DNA from: Plicaturopsis crispa FD-325 SS-3
Lineage: Eukaryota; Basidiomycota; Agaricomycetes; Amylocorticiales; Amylocorticiaceae
Direction of reading: 5' to 3'
DNA: 64,000 nucleotides
Assembly: GCA_000827205.1 (NCBI GenBank)
Contig: KN832563.1
Coordinates: forward strand, 344,268 to 408,267
Part shown: positions 22,629 through 34,003 of the stretch, in pieces
Layout of the letters: the number at the start of each line of letters is the position of its first letter
How positions within the stretch are numbered: the stretch's first letter is position 1
The notes under the pieces: generated by a model
Told to the model about the DNA's origin: nothing
Databases searched by the model: none
Seen by the model: only the letters and a program-made list of their open reading frames with translations
Position numbers and translations under genes: made by a program

Positions 22629-24500
22629 TCGACAGTTCCATACATTCATGCCTCGTCTAAACTCATCTACTTGCAAAACCCTTGAATAAGGACCTCTTTG
22701 AATCGTGTATCCGGCAATGTCCCACATTTTTATCGCTATCTTGAACCAGTACATGGATATGATCGACTATTGTGACATTCCCTTGGCTTCCACTGAAGTA
22801 TCCAGGAGACGAAAAAACTCTGTTTTTCACTAGATATCGCAAGCTTAGCAACAATGACACCGAAGTCGGGCACGTCGACATGGCACCGAAAAAGCAAGAG
22901 GGCACACTCCTATATTAATGAAGCGATAATGACAAATCGCCTTGCTAGGACTGATTCGCAACACTGCAAACTTCACATCGAAATGCGCCTGCACTCAGCA
23001 TCGCTAGACGTGCGTTGTCGTCAAAGGGGGGGAGCGTGACAGACAAATGTACGCACCGTGGAAACTCGAACAGCTAACACGATCAGGAAGAGCAAATCGG
23101 CCTGTCAAACGATGATCGAATTTCGACGGTTCCGACTGAGCACCGGTAACGAGCGTCGGTGGGCAATTTTGTTGGAAATCTCTACACGTGAATTATTGGC
23201 AAAGGAAGAAAGATGTTAGACGAATACACGCACGGTATCACCGTCGACGACGAGGCCCTCCGCGGCTGCAACACGTTGAATCTACATATCTGTAAATGCT
23301 AGTACTGGACACGTTACACTGGAAGCCGGTGTAACAAGGACTCACCCATATGCTTCTCGTTTCCAAACTCTTCCCAATCCCCAGCGTCAGTACCTTCCGA
23401 GTCCGAGAACACTGAGTCTCACTCACCTCGTCAAACTTGATTCGTGAACCGTATTCTTTTGCGCGTGAAAGTGAGCAACTAACGAGTTACCACCCCAATC
23501 TTCAACGCTATTTGGCTGACCTTACTGTGAGTATGCAGGCTTCTATAGTACGAAAATCAGCAGTCGTACTACTAATAAAACTTCCACGTACTTTCAATTC
23601 CCGCCCTAACATACTCCTGGACATCTTCAAAACCGACATGTCCGTGGTACGTTCGATCCGTAATGTGTAACGAAGACAAGAGGCGCGCATGCCACAAACA
23701 AGTGCGCAAGCGCAATCCCGACTCCAGCCGTGCGAAGATTACATAAGATACCCGTGTCCTTGAAATTATCCGTTCGTCGAAGTTTACTCGCCGTTTGCTC
23801 GTCGTCGACGCCGTCGATCCGTGCTTTTAACATCGACTCCCTGTCGACAGTCGACTGCACCTCACTAGTACATCTGCACGGTCCCTGTATGCTGCCGAGC
23901 ATACAAAAGTCAGCATGCATACGATGACAACGACAACGACTGCTGGCGCGGCGACGTGTTTGTACGAAGTGAGTATCCTGCCCTAACGCTCCAGTCTCCG
24001 TGTTCCACTGTTAACTACATGTCTCGCCAGTTTTTTTGGGCGTCGTGTGAACCTGATTCAATTGCTATAGTTAAACCACAAGAATGTACTGTCGTATGAC
24101 CTTGCGTAAAATGACAATGTTGTCAGCAGAAAAACAGCTCGAGCTGTAGTACTGCTATTCGCAACGCCCCGGTCCTGTCTGCAACAGTTTCCGTCAGCTC
24201 GTCTGATGTGACGTGCCATGGACCGGAAAGTGACGACATTCAGGAACGATGCCGAGTCCAGCCTGCGAGAGCGAGGTATCGGGAAGGGACGTGCTCGCGC
24301 CGTTAACGATATTGATTACCGGCTAGATCGGGAAAACCAGTGAGAAGCAACTCCCTCCTCCTCCTTAGCCGGCGCTAACTGTTCCACTTGGTTTTCCCAA
24401 GTCGCAACGTACCTTTACATTGTCCCTCCAGTGTAAACACAACCAGTGGCCTGCTCCCTTACTCTATTTCGTGCGTACACCCTGAGCTCAATACAGGAAC
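22629..24500. other. 1.9-kb spacer without recognisable genes
   Basis: Short open frames occur on both strands but none shows a known motif or a chain of in-phase splice sites. Short polypyrimidine runs before 24446 may belong to the promoter of the next gene. Confidence 0.5.
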
Positions 24501-25673
24501 ATGACACCGACATTCCCGCGGACCTCCCGACACCCGGGTCAGTCAGGTCTCGAGCGACTTCTCACATCTCAAGCGTCGAGAAAATTTTACACCATCTTTT
24601 TCTACCACTGGCCTCCCGTTCTCCTCATCATTCTAGGAGTCGTGTCCACGAGACTCAGCGCAATCTATGCAGCCGTAACGACAATACGATGGTCACCCGA
24701 TCATTTTCTGAAGGTGTGGTTCGTCGCCCCTCGCACATTTCGTGAAGCCCTCCTCCGTACGAATGCCGTCATCTGCGGACCTCAGACCTACAACTACTTC
24801 CGTGGTGTCACGGACAGAACTACATCGCTCGACGTGTTCGTTCGCACAGGGATGGAAGGACCACTGCTGTCGTTCATGCGTAGACTTCCTAACAGCATTC
24901 CTCTTTCCAACACCCATTATTTCGGATCCGCGCCACCACCCGAACGCTTCATACGACTCACCCACCAGGACACCTTTCCCGTGCCCGAATATCGCCATCT
25001 CTGCACGTTCTCGTTTACGATAGCGCGCGACCGATCTTCGCCAGGCGCCCCTCTCCCAAGGCGCATGGTGAACATATTCCACGTACCTGCTGAGCCCGTC
25101 ACGTATCTTATTCGCAAGCTCCCATTCAGTAAGCATTCCCTTTTTCTTTGCCTGGTCCGTATACCGAACTTGGATTCCAATCAGGCGCAATGATGAACTT
25201 TGTCTTCGCGGACAGGGCTATCTCTCTGTTCCCTCGCTCGACTTTTGAAGAAGGAAAAGTTATCCCATGCGATTACAACCTGCAGCTTTCACATATCCAC
25301 CATCTGTGGGACAATGTGTTCGATTCGTTAAGAGTAATTCAAAAACCGAAGGAAATGCCTTCAGAAATGCTACCAGACATGCGTAGTCTGAGCGACGACT
25401 CGGCCTGGCTTATAACCTTTCACGGTGAGCGATCCAATCGCATGTGTTACTAGTACCCTTGCACTCAATTGCCCGTCCGTAGACCAGGAATTCGAGGCTA
25501 TAAGAAAACGCGAACACTTGCCTTTACCACGAGCGGAACCTTCTGTTGTCTACATCGACGGAGTCACGATCTCGCTACGCCCGTACCGACCTATCCAATG
25601 GAACGACAGCGAGAGCAGTGATAACGACGGCGAGGACGAGGACGAGGACGAGGACGACGGCCATGATTCGTGA
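24501..25673 (+). CDS. F-box-like protein, paralogue A of a three-member family
   Basis: Three exons join from the ATG at 24501: a first exon through EPVTYLIRKLPFS, a second with AMMNFVFADRAISLFPRSTF, and a third with DQEFEAIRKREHLPLPRAEP and an acidic tail (repeated GED/EDED) before the stop. The N-terminus aligns with the F-box-like helices of its two paralogues downstream, and the next block reads FREALLRTNAVICGPQTYNY followed by SLDVFV. The family pattern G(S/P)..L.FF...S.LD.Y. resembles the nucleotidyltransferase-fold signature, but this copy keeps only one of the two expected acidic residues. Substrate and function are unknown. It looks intact. Confidence 0.65.
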
Positions 25674-26077
25674 CACGTACCCGGGAAAAGGACAGGGCGG
25701 CGTCTTTCGTAGGGATCACGTACTCCAACCGAGCCACACGTCTACTTTGGATTCCATCATGTCGTTGCTTATAACTCGCCGTCCTCCGATGCTTAATTCG
25801 TAGTTCATTCCCTGGCCAACAGCTTTTTTATTCCTACGTTCCTGACGATCCTATCTTGTTTCCACGGACACCGGGAACCGTCTAACGGAAGCCATACTGC
25901 AGTCGTCAGGGATGCTGTAACATAGTACATGTCCTCTTACTTGTACCTCATTCGAAAAAACCCTCTCCTCACAAGTGATATCTCTCCATTGTTTTCATTC
26001 AACCCGTAGGGTCAGTCCTAAACATGTAATAACGCGCTCGACACATCCCATTCCTAGAGATCAAAGGTCAGTCGAAA
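25674..26077. other. Convergent spacer between paralogues A and B
   Basis: The two genes converge on this 0.4-kb interval. No coding signal is supported; it should hold both 3' untranslated regions. Confidence 0.5.
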
Positions 26078-27360
26078 TCAAGGTAATGTGCTCGTCGAAC
26101 AAAAACTAACTTCGTTTGCAACGCTCGCCGCGTACTCAATGTCGTCGATTTCTTCTTCTCCTTCCAGCAAATCTTGAGGGATCGGGACCTCCGGCAATTC
26201 CATGGGGCTGTTTGCACCGATAAATCCAGTAAAAAAGTATCGCTCCAGGCAAAAAACTAGACGGAACGAACCTTGCAGGTATGTTCCGTATGCAAACAGA
26301 AGGCCCTGCACCGCCGAACTCGCCACTCGGGGAATCGTCCAGCGCGACGGTGAACTGTATGTTGGCATTACATGTATTTTTGCGTTTACCACACGAAAGT
26401 GACAGAACTAAAACCTGTCAGATACACATGAACAAACTGAGAACCGCGACAATGGCATACCTTTCGTTGCTGACGCCGGAATAACCCACGAGCGGGCGTC
26501 AAGGATTGAGCGTTGTCCGGTGACAAGGTCTCCGGAAAGGTATGGATGATCTTTCCCTATCATCTCAAACCCTCGCCTACGCCATTTTGTCATCCATGGC
26601 GAAGGCTCGCCTTCGACCCCGATCGGTGGTCTACAGATGAAAGACAGCCTGTCGTCGAAAGTCGCGCGAGGGAATAAAGCGACCGCTCGATCCCACGTGA
26701 AAAAGTTCATGACAGCAGCTGCAGATAGAATCAGGGAGACGGTGAGACACGAAATACGGAGCATTGTGTACTAGAATGATGAGCAAAAACCATCCACAGT
26801 AAGTTGTGATGGCCGGATACAATCAGTTGAACCTCTTTGTTCACGGACACATTGAAGAAATAGAACACAGCGATTATATCACTGAGACCATAAATCTCTT
26901 GACAATCGTGGAAGTTAACGGGCTGTTCACACATCTCGTGCGCAGCGTTGTCCCAAGTGTCAGGGTCGCCATCCCTTGGGGAATACTCATAGCCTACTGA
27001 TAGTAGGTAGAGTCCCATATCACCCACAGCCACGGGACGAATGTAGATGTCGAAGTCACTGTCCACGTAGTAGCGACGTGAAAAGAATTGCAATGGCTGT
27101 GATCCCGACACTAAAGCGTCGCAACGACGAAGCTGGCGTCGAAACCCACGCGCACTAGGAAACCAGCGTGCTAAAAAGTTGTCCATGTTCCATACTTCGG
27201 AGGAGTACCGGTCGACTCGATTCCGAAACATGCGATTAACAAGTCGAAGAACGTAGACGTCGCCGGGAGAACACAGCCGGAATATGGCATCGGAGACGAC
27301 GACCGACCACTCCTTAAAAAAGGAAGCGCTGCGAGACTGTTGGAAAGACGAACTGGCCAT
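26078..27360 (-). CDS. F-box-like protein, paralogue B, with nucleotidyltransferase-like signature
   Basis: The ATG at 27360 opens MASSSFQQSRSASFFKEW. The F-box-like segment reads FRLCSPGDVYVLRLVNRMFR and is followed by MDNFLARWFPSARGFRRQLR. Then comes CDALVSGSQPLQFFSRRYY and DSDFDIYI, which fits the GS...D-x-D pattern of nucleotidyltransferase folds. An intron starting gtacac joins FAHHST in phase to AVMNFFTWDRAVALFPRATF; later exons carry EMIGKDHPYLSGD and the acidic NSPMELPEVPIPQDLLEGEE tail, ending at 26078. The exact borders of the penultimate intron are uncertain. Function is unknown; SCF adaptor is the likeliest role. Confidence 0.62.
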
Positions 27361-29192
27361 AGGAATGTCACTTACGACAAGGCAACGATCTTCACTGATT
27401 TATAGGAGCCTAGCCAACCGTGTTCGCCGACCGAAAACCGGGACGAAACCTGTCATATGGTCAACTGCGAACGAGATCCATGTTGGTCAACTATCCCCCC
27501 CACGGATAGATTTAAAATAATCACCAATGTCGTCGCCACCTGACCGTCGTCCATTGGGAAACGATACCAAGCACGAACCGCAACAGATCAAGTGAGACAG
27601 GGCGCGACACATGAGACAGGCGCCCAAGAGCATGCTCTTGAAACAGATCCCGTAAAGCGTCACGCGCCGAATTTCAGAGCAGAACGTTGACCATCCACAG
27701 GAAAGTTCCAGCAGACCCGTGAAAGACATAAACGGTCCCGAGGCGTACCAACAAAGGCGCGGCAGGAAAGTAGGTCAAAACAAGACTTGCAGATCCAGTT
27801 GAGATATTCAAAATCCACGTTCATTTCCGTAGCCTCCGAGGAGAACCGACATATCCAGACACGTGAGCAATCGTGTTCTTCCGGCAGTACAACTACTGTT
27901 CACATACAAACTTTACGCAAGTAGCTTACAGCCCGTATTTCGAGGACAGATGAGAAATCCTATCAACCCTCCCACGTCGATACCTTCAGTGGCCGGTATA
28001 AATCGTACTCGTTTCCAGAAGAGCAATAAGCAATTCCCAGAGAACGAGCCATGCCCTCCTCTCGTCCTCCCGAAGTTGCCACATGTTCCTGTAGCTCATT
28101 GCCGGAGAGCGGGGTCCTTATAGGTCAATCCCATGTCACGCTCCGTGAGTACTGTACCAATATCCGCTGCCACAGCAAAAGAGAGTACGACATGTCGCTA
28201 TTCTCTTTTGTCATAGACCGCTCAACATTGATTTCCCGTCAGCCCGCACATTGTCATGCGCTACAGAAAAGACGGTCAAATTCTATTTGCCCCTCACTAT
28301 ACACAGCCCGTACATAGGCCCCCACTACTGTTTCGACCGCCTCCCCCTACACCACCAGACGGTACTACCAAGGACGCCCCCGCCCGCTCGTCCGTCGTGG
28401 AATTCCAACGGCGCGGGCTTCTCCACATTCACCCTCTATCAGCTACGTAGACCACGTATTTTGCGCCCATCGTATCGTATTTCGACCGTAGCTTCCAGAA
28501 CCAACCGGAAAAAAATCCGTTTCGGTAAATAACTTGTACATATCTTCACGGACAAAATTTTAGGAATGTCAATGTAATATCAGGGTCTAAATTAGCAACC
28601 TCGATACCCGTTCGAAATGTGGTCGCGCAGTGACACATTTGCAACTAAGCACGCGCACAAGAGAGACGACGGAAAACTACGATGCCAGACTAGGGCTGAC
28701 GTACGAGAAGTCGATATAATTAATTTACACGGCTAGTCGGAGGTAGATATGTACACTCGCATCCCCGATACTTTGCCACGGACTGCGCGTGTAAGGTCTA
28801 TACCATCCATATATTCCTCCTCTGCGCAGGGCGAGGCAAAATGCCCGGACAACCAAAAAACATACACATCACTGTCGGCAGTTGCAGAATAAGGGTCCTT
28901 CCATCGGATACAAGGGACCCGGACGTCCTCGACCTTCAGCTACACTCGGCGCAGATGAAGGGTTCTTCCACCACAATACGCACATCGACCGACGTCTCTA
29001 AAGCGACAACTGAAAGATGAGGAAATGAATAATTAACACGATTCACAACAGAACGAGCCTTAGACGTCCACCACCACAGCGTAGCCAGTCGATCGACCAG
29101 GAGAAACCTTGAAATACCATCGCAGAGATATAATTGACCCTTGCGATCCAGACCTCAAGCGGCTTTGCCGCCATTCCCCCACTAGTACGACA
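27361..29192. other. 1.8-kb spacer between paralogues B and C
   Basis: No gene is supported. A short plus-strand frame from 28051 (MPSSRPPEVATCSCSSLPES) has clustered cysteines but no recognisable continuation. Confidence 0.45.
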
Positions 29193-30178
29193 TCAGACCT
29201 CTTCAAAGTCGACGAAATCGCACTCACAATCGAATTCCATCACCCACATGTCCTTGTCCACGGCACGACGCCACCCTACGTGCATCGGATTCTTCAACGC
29301 TTCATCCCATCTATCCGTCGAATAAAACGTCGAGCGCAGATACTTCTTCAACCACTCCTTCGGCAGTTCCGGGAATCCCGTCTTTCCCTTGCACGATACG
29401 CACAAACGTTGCTCGAAGGTGACATCGGGAAACATAGAAAAGGCTCCGTCACCTAATATAAAATTATTGAGTGCGGCTATCGGAAACGAGCCGCGTCAGC
29501 CTCTCGAAAACGTAGACACGCATCCACAATATAAATCGACGCACTGAAAGGCGAGTGACGCAAGATTGCCTTGACCGGTTCGGTATTGGTGACGTGGACG
29601 TTGACTGTCCTCAGGCTCAGGCGAAGGGTGTGTTCGTCCAAGAACGTCCCGAAGAACGAAAACGTACGATCGGGGTGGGCGAATTGCAAGTGATCGCCAG
29701 GAATTTTGGGACGAAAGCGCTGGGCCACGACAGTCGGGACGAGTGCTGATATCGCGGTGTCGTCGCAAGGCGAGCGCGACCGAGTTTGTGACTCATTTCC
29801 GGAATGGGTGTACCGATAGAGCAAAAGAAAGTCGACCAGGGTTCGTACCCGGCAAGCTGCAACGTATACATCAAGCGGGGCAGCCCGATCCTGTACCCTA
29901 TCGAAAAAGTACAAGGCCTGGGGGCCAGAAATTACCGCTCCTGTGCGAACGAGGATTACACGAAAGTGGCGCGGAAGAGGAAACCAATTGCGCAAAAAAC
30001 CGTCCACGTTCCATGCGTGAGTGCAATACCACTCGGCGACCATGCGAAAAGACCAAGACACCCGACCGAAGAGGCAAATAAGGCCTGGAGTCCACTGCCG
30101 AAAGAAGAGGCCGACGAACGACGCGTTGGTTTCTGCGGAGAAGAGCCTTTCGATATTGGACAATCTCTGACTCGCCAT
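29193..30178 (-). CDS. F-box-like protein, paralogue C
   Basis: The ATG at 30178 opens MASQRLSNIERLFSAETNAS. The family blocks follow: NVDGFLRNWFPLPRHFRVIL, TGAVISGPQALYFFDRVQ, PLDVYV, and NVHVTNTEPVKAILRHSPF. An intron (donor gtgcgtcg, acceptor gatag) joins in phase to NNFILGDGAFSMFPDVTFEQ and the exon stopping at 29193 after CECDFVDFEEV. The same gene layout in all three copies shows one family spread by duplication. This copy lacks the second acidic residue of the possible nucleotidyltransferase motif. It lacks the acidic C-terminal extension of A and B, unless a further exon was missed. Confidence 0.62.
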
Positions 30179-31219
30179 CTGCGCCAGTCCCGGCGACGTC
30201 TTTCAGCCATCCCGATCAATGACTTGCACTATGTAGAGATACTCACCACGGATTTCACGTTCAAGTCGGAAAGCACAATGGCTGCGAGGCCAATCTTGAA
30301 CTCTGATTGCAGTATTTCTAGATCTTGATCTCCTGTTTTGTTACGCAGTACGAGCCACGGCGACTACCCTAGAGGAAACGGTACAGAATTCCTCTTCCGT
30401 CGACTCGGTCAGAAGACAGTCGACCGTGCCTCCCGTTTCTCCCGAGACCGTCGAGCCTCAATAACGCTGCAATCATCAGATTTTCGTAGAACTAATTGAG
30501 GACTTCGGAACCACCTGCATTGCTATTGCCGAGACACGGCTGTTCTCCCATGTCAAACGTCGTCGATACTTCACCTGACGAGATCTTGTGTTCCAGCCAA
30601 GTCGATACGTCTGTGGGTAAGAGCTTGGCACAGAGCAACAAAGAACCGGTACCATCGGGATGAATCGGTCACATTGATACCCTGGTCACCTTGCTCAATG
30701 GTGGCGTTCGGTACTTTCCCACGCACAGATACGCGCTGTACGAACCTAAGACCTTGCTCAGTTGTGGCGTTTCGTACTTTCCCATAGCCAGTTACGCGCT
30801 GCGAGGACAGATCGCCGTGACTTGAACAGCTTTCTTCAAACGGTCTCATCTGCTCATCTTGGGCCTACTATTGAATCGATCGTCTGACCCTACCACAAGG
30901 TCCACACTTGCCGCGGCCATTCCGAGAAAAGACAACCATTTTCCACGCCGTCAAGAAAATTTACACGGCGGGACTACTGCTTTCTTGAAACGACCGACCT
31001 CGACGACGACAAACGACAATGTATGCCTCGAGATTACAAGACCGCTTGGGAGAAACAGGTGACCATTCCACCTGTACGCTACCAGTCGCCCACATCTCGT
31101 AACCTATAGGACGATTTCACGAGAACAATACTTGACGCTACGGACACTCTCTGAGGACGCGATATAAATCCAGTGTCAGTCTCTGTTTCCACCTAACTTT
31201 TCCTACATTCTCGCTTTCA
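30179..31219. other. Spacer with a 63-bp tandem repeat, upstream of SKP1-like gene
   Basis: No gene is supported. GATATAAAT at 31160-31168, about 50 bp before the SKP1-like ATG, may be a core promoter element. Confidence 0.45.
30688..30810. repeat. Two-copy tandem repeat, 63-bp period
   Basis: ACCTTGCTCA begins at 30688 and again at 30751. Both copies continue with GTGGCGTT.(C/G)GTACTTTCCCA and TACGCGCTG. The copies are diverged at roughly one position in six. The period is a multiple of three. Confidence 0.8.
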
Positions 31220-31932
31220 ATGGCTAACATACAGCTACTTTCCAGCGATAACGAACTGCACACTGTGGACAGAAACATAATTCAGAGAAGTGCGCTCGTG
31301 AAGAAGATTATAGACGGTGCGTTCAAGTCATCTTCAACGACGAAGCTACAATACACTGATTACACCCCATCAAAGGCTCCTATGACGGCAAACCTATTCC
31401 CGTCGCCAATGTCTCCTCTGCCATTTTAATCAAAGTGAGTTCAACAATTATCTATCCAAGAACATTCAAGCAAACGCCGGGACAGGTCATCGAGTACTGT
31501 GAATACCACAAAAACGAGCCCATCGCCAGCGAGGACAGCGACCTCAACCCCTACGAAATGCGCAATCGTACACTGCAGATTAGCCCATGGGACCGCGAAT
31601 TCATTGACGTCGACCTCGATACACTGTTCGACATCATCATCGCGGCGAACTACCTCGAGATAAGGGAATTGATGTAAGCCTTCCATCGAGCTTCCTGGCG
31701 ACTTCCCATTCTTAACCGAACGACTGGAACTACAGTGACGTCGGATCCAAACGCATTGCGAGCATCATAAAAGGGAAAACTCCGGACGAGATCCGTAAAC
31801 AGTTTGGCATCGTCAACGACTTCACACCCGCCGAAGAAGAGCAGATACAGAAGGAAAATGTGAGCGGAGAACGCTCATCCTACTACACATTTGTTCACCC
31901 TTTTCCGGCAGCGATGGGCAATGAACTGGTAA
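31220..31932 (+). CDS. SKP1: SKP1-like protein, complete paralogue
   Basis: Five exons (31220-31316, 31376-31434, 31486-31673, 31736-31859, 31912-31932) sum to 489 nt, giving 162 residues, the normal Skp1 length. The BTB/POZ half reads [40 protein letters not shown] and [20 protein letters not shown], then [20 protein letters not shown]. The F-box-binding half reads [20 protein letters not shown] followed by [18 protein letters not shown]. Skp1 links F-box proteins to Cul1 in SCF ubiquitin ligases. The last residues differ from the usual ENEWAEDR-type tail, although the conserved Trp is kept. Its 21-nt last exon is needed for the stop. The neighbourhood holds at least five F-box or F-box-like genes. 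It is probably an extra copy and not the essential housekeeping gene. Confidence 0.93.
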
Positions 31933-32706
31933 ACAGGTGCACGACACCGTGCAATGCCCACAAGGACCTCAACGCATATCACTGGAGTCCCGCTCGAAAG
32001 TCACTACCGCCACAACTAGCAGTGAGAACAACAACTGCGTTCCCGAGGCCGAGCACCGAGTCATTTACAAGAACTTTTACTGTACATGTTTCCAGCAGTA
32101 GACAACGCGTCCTCTCCGACAACAATCTCACCGCCGTATGATTTATTTTCACTTGCCATTAAACCGTCCCAAGCATACTACATAACTCCGGCGCGCAAGA
32201 AATTAAACGCAACGAGAAAACCTCTGTACGGTGACAGACCCGAGGATGCATCAATCGCGAAAAAGACAAGTAATATAAGAACTTTCGCCTCCGCGCATAG
32301 AAGTCAACGACAACACAACCCGCATGTCGGAATACACGTGACGAGACGCGTCTACGACGCGTCCAATTCAGTCCGTCGTACTTTATGACCTGTTCCGCTC
32401 CTACGCACACCCTATATCGTGAAACACATCTGAATTGTCCACTACCTCCCCTTGTTGATCGTGGCACAACCTCCAGCATCGGCGTCGTTATCTATAAGAC
32501 GTTTGAAAGAGTAACGGGGAAGTTCTGCCTTTACGCCGACCTATCACCACTCTGTAACGTCATGATAAATGAATTGTCCGTGTCAGCACCGCATTGCTTT
32601 TGACGACTGAGTCCGTTCTCATCTGGCCACACAATACATAAGACAAGAACTCGCATTATTCAAAGTACAAGCAGTTATCCACCGTAGCCAAAGCAGCAAA
32701 CCAAAT
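31933..32706. other. Spacer between SKP1-like and Zn2Cys6 genes
   Basis: No coding signal with recognisable motifs or coherent splicing was found on either strand. Confidence 0.45.
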
Positions 32707-33155
32707 ATGTCAACCTCTGGACAGGTACGAGACAGCTACAGACCCGCCACAGCTACCTATTAATGACCACTATTTCCCGAGAAAGACAGGAGACGACTCA
32801 GGGAAAACACAGAATGACGACCACGACGACCCTGTATGGTGTTCAAAACGTGTGCCAAGACGAACCCCGATCGCATGCTTATTCTGTAGAAGTAAGCAAC
32901 CCTTGCTGGCACCTACTTATGACCTGCAGCGCACTCATGTCCGAGGACAATTTTCCAGAGCGCCATATGAAATGTGATGGTCTTCGCCCGTGCTGCCGCC
33001 AGTGCGCAAAACGTGCGCAGGTATGTCACTACGTACCTGTGTGAGTATCTCCTTTCAGGGTGCAATACACGGATACTCATGATGTCCCGACACCAGGTCG
33101 AAAGAAGCAGCCCCGTAAATGTCTCCCTACCGTAGAGGACGTACAGGCAAGATAA
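32707..33155 (+). CDS. Short Zn2Cys6 DNA-binding protein
   Basis: Exon 1 (32707-32724) encodes MSTSGQ. An intron with donor gtacga joins in phase to an acidic exon (32786-32891) ending RRTPIACLFCRK. A second intron joins at 32959 to RHMKCDGLRPCCRQCAKRAQ and VCHYVPV. The six cysteines follow the C-x2-C-x6-C-x6-C-x2-C-x6-C fungal binuclear zinc cluster, so the protein should bind DNA. There is no room for the usual regulatory middle domain. The 3' end is uncertain. A canonical but only 18-nt GT-AG segment at 33041-33058 would keep the frame open through a basic GRKKQPRK run to the TAA at 33153; otherwise the frame stops at 33042. Confidence 0.7.
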
Positions 33156-33494
33156 GTGTTAGCGGACAGTGATGATGTGACCACCCAACTTAGCACTCAT
33201 CTGTTACCCGTCCTCTACGGAAAACAACCAAAAAATGTACACGCTGCCCAGGAACATGACCAATTCTTATAACGAAGCACATATGATGAAGTTTCCACGT
33301 AAGAACCCGTCTCCGCCGGGATGAGAGTAGAGGCGTCTCGTTCCCGACTCTACACTCAGAGAAGAATCAGTGAATAAAACGGTCTACGGCAAAGTACAGA
33401 TGACATACCATTGAACGCCGTCGATCCTATAAATCCACAACTACGTTCTTGCCAACTTCCTCACTTCCTCGCATTCGACTTGTCCCGTGTAACA

Positions 33495-34003
33495 ATGTCA
33501 AAACCCTCCACCTTCTCGCTGAAAGACATCTGGCAAAATAGGTATATTCAAGACTACCCGATGCTCTCGGGGCAGTGCGTACTCATCATTAAGTTGGAAG
33601 AGAAAGAAATCCACTGACAAGGCTTGACAGGGACATCGTAACTGACGACGAATATAAAACCCGTCATGAATACCTCACCATTATGAACCTGCCGGTACTC
33701 CTTACCGACACCACCCGCTTCGTGTGGATATACCCGTTCCCGGGTTCCTTGTCTGCTCCAGTCCACTGGCAAATGAACAGGACCGATATCCAAGGAGAAC
33801 CCATCTTACCGCACTCGCGAGGAAGAATTGTTGGGCTGGTCGCAGGGAACGTACGCGGTGCACTTTCAGGACGCATCGTGACCTCCGACAACCAACAAAA
33901 TACCGAAATTGTTCATTTTGTGTGGCTTTTGGACGAGCCCTACAATGGAGCGCAGCTGCACAGTCTCTCCCTCTTCTACCCCATCCTTCCTGAAATAGCT
34001 TAA
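33495..34003 (+). CDS. Orphan 156-residue protein with a 38-nt intron
   Basis: Two exons (33495-33592, 33631-34003) sum to 471 nt and encode 156 residues. The splice reads VLIIK|DIVTDDEYKTRHEY. The protein begins MSKPSTFSLKDIWQNRYIQD and continues NLPVLLTDTTRFVWIYPFPG, HSRGRIVGLVAGNVRGALSG and IVHFVWLLDEPYNGAQLHSL. It has no signal peptide or membrane span and looks like a compact beta-rich globular fold. I do not recognise it. The 38-nt intron is at the low end for fungi. It is the last gene of the island before the host-like half. Confidence 0.55.
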
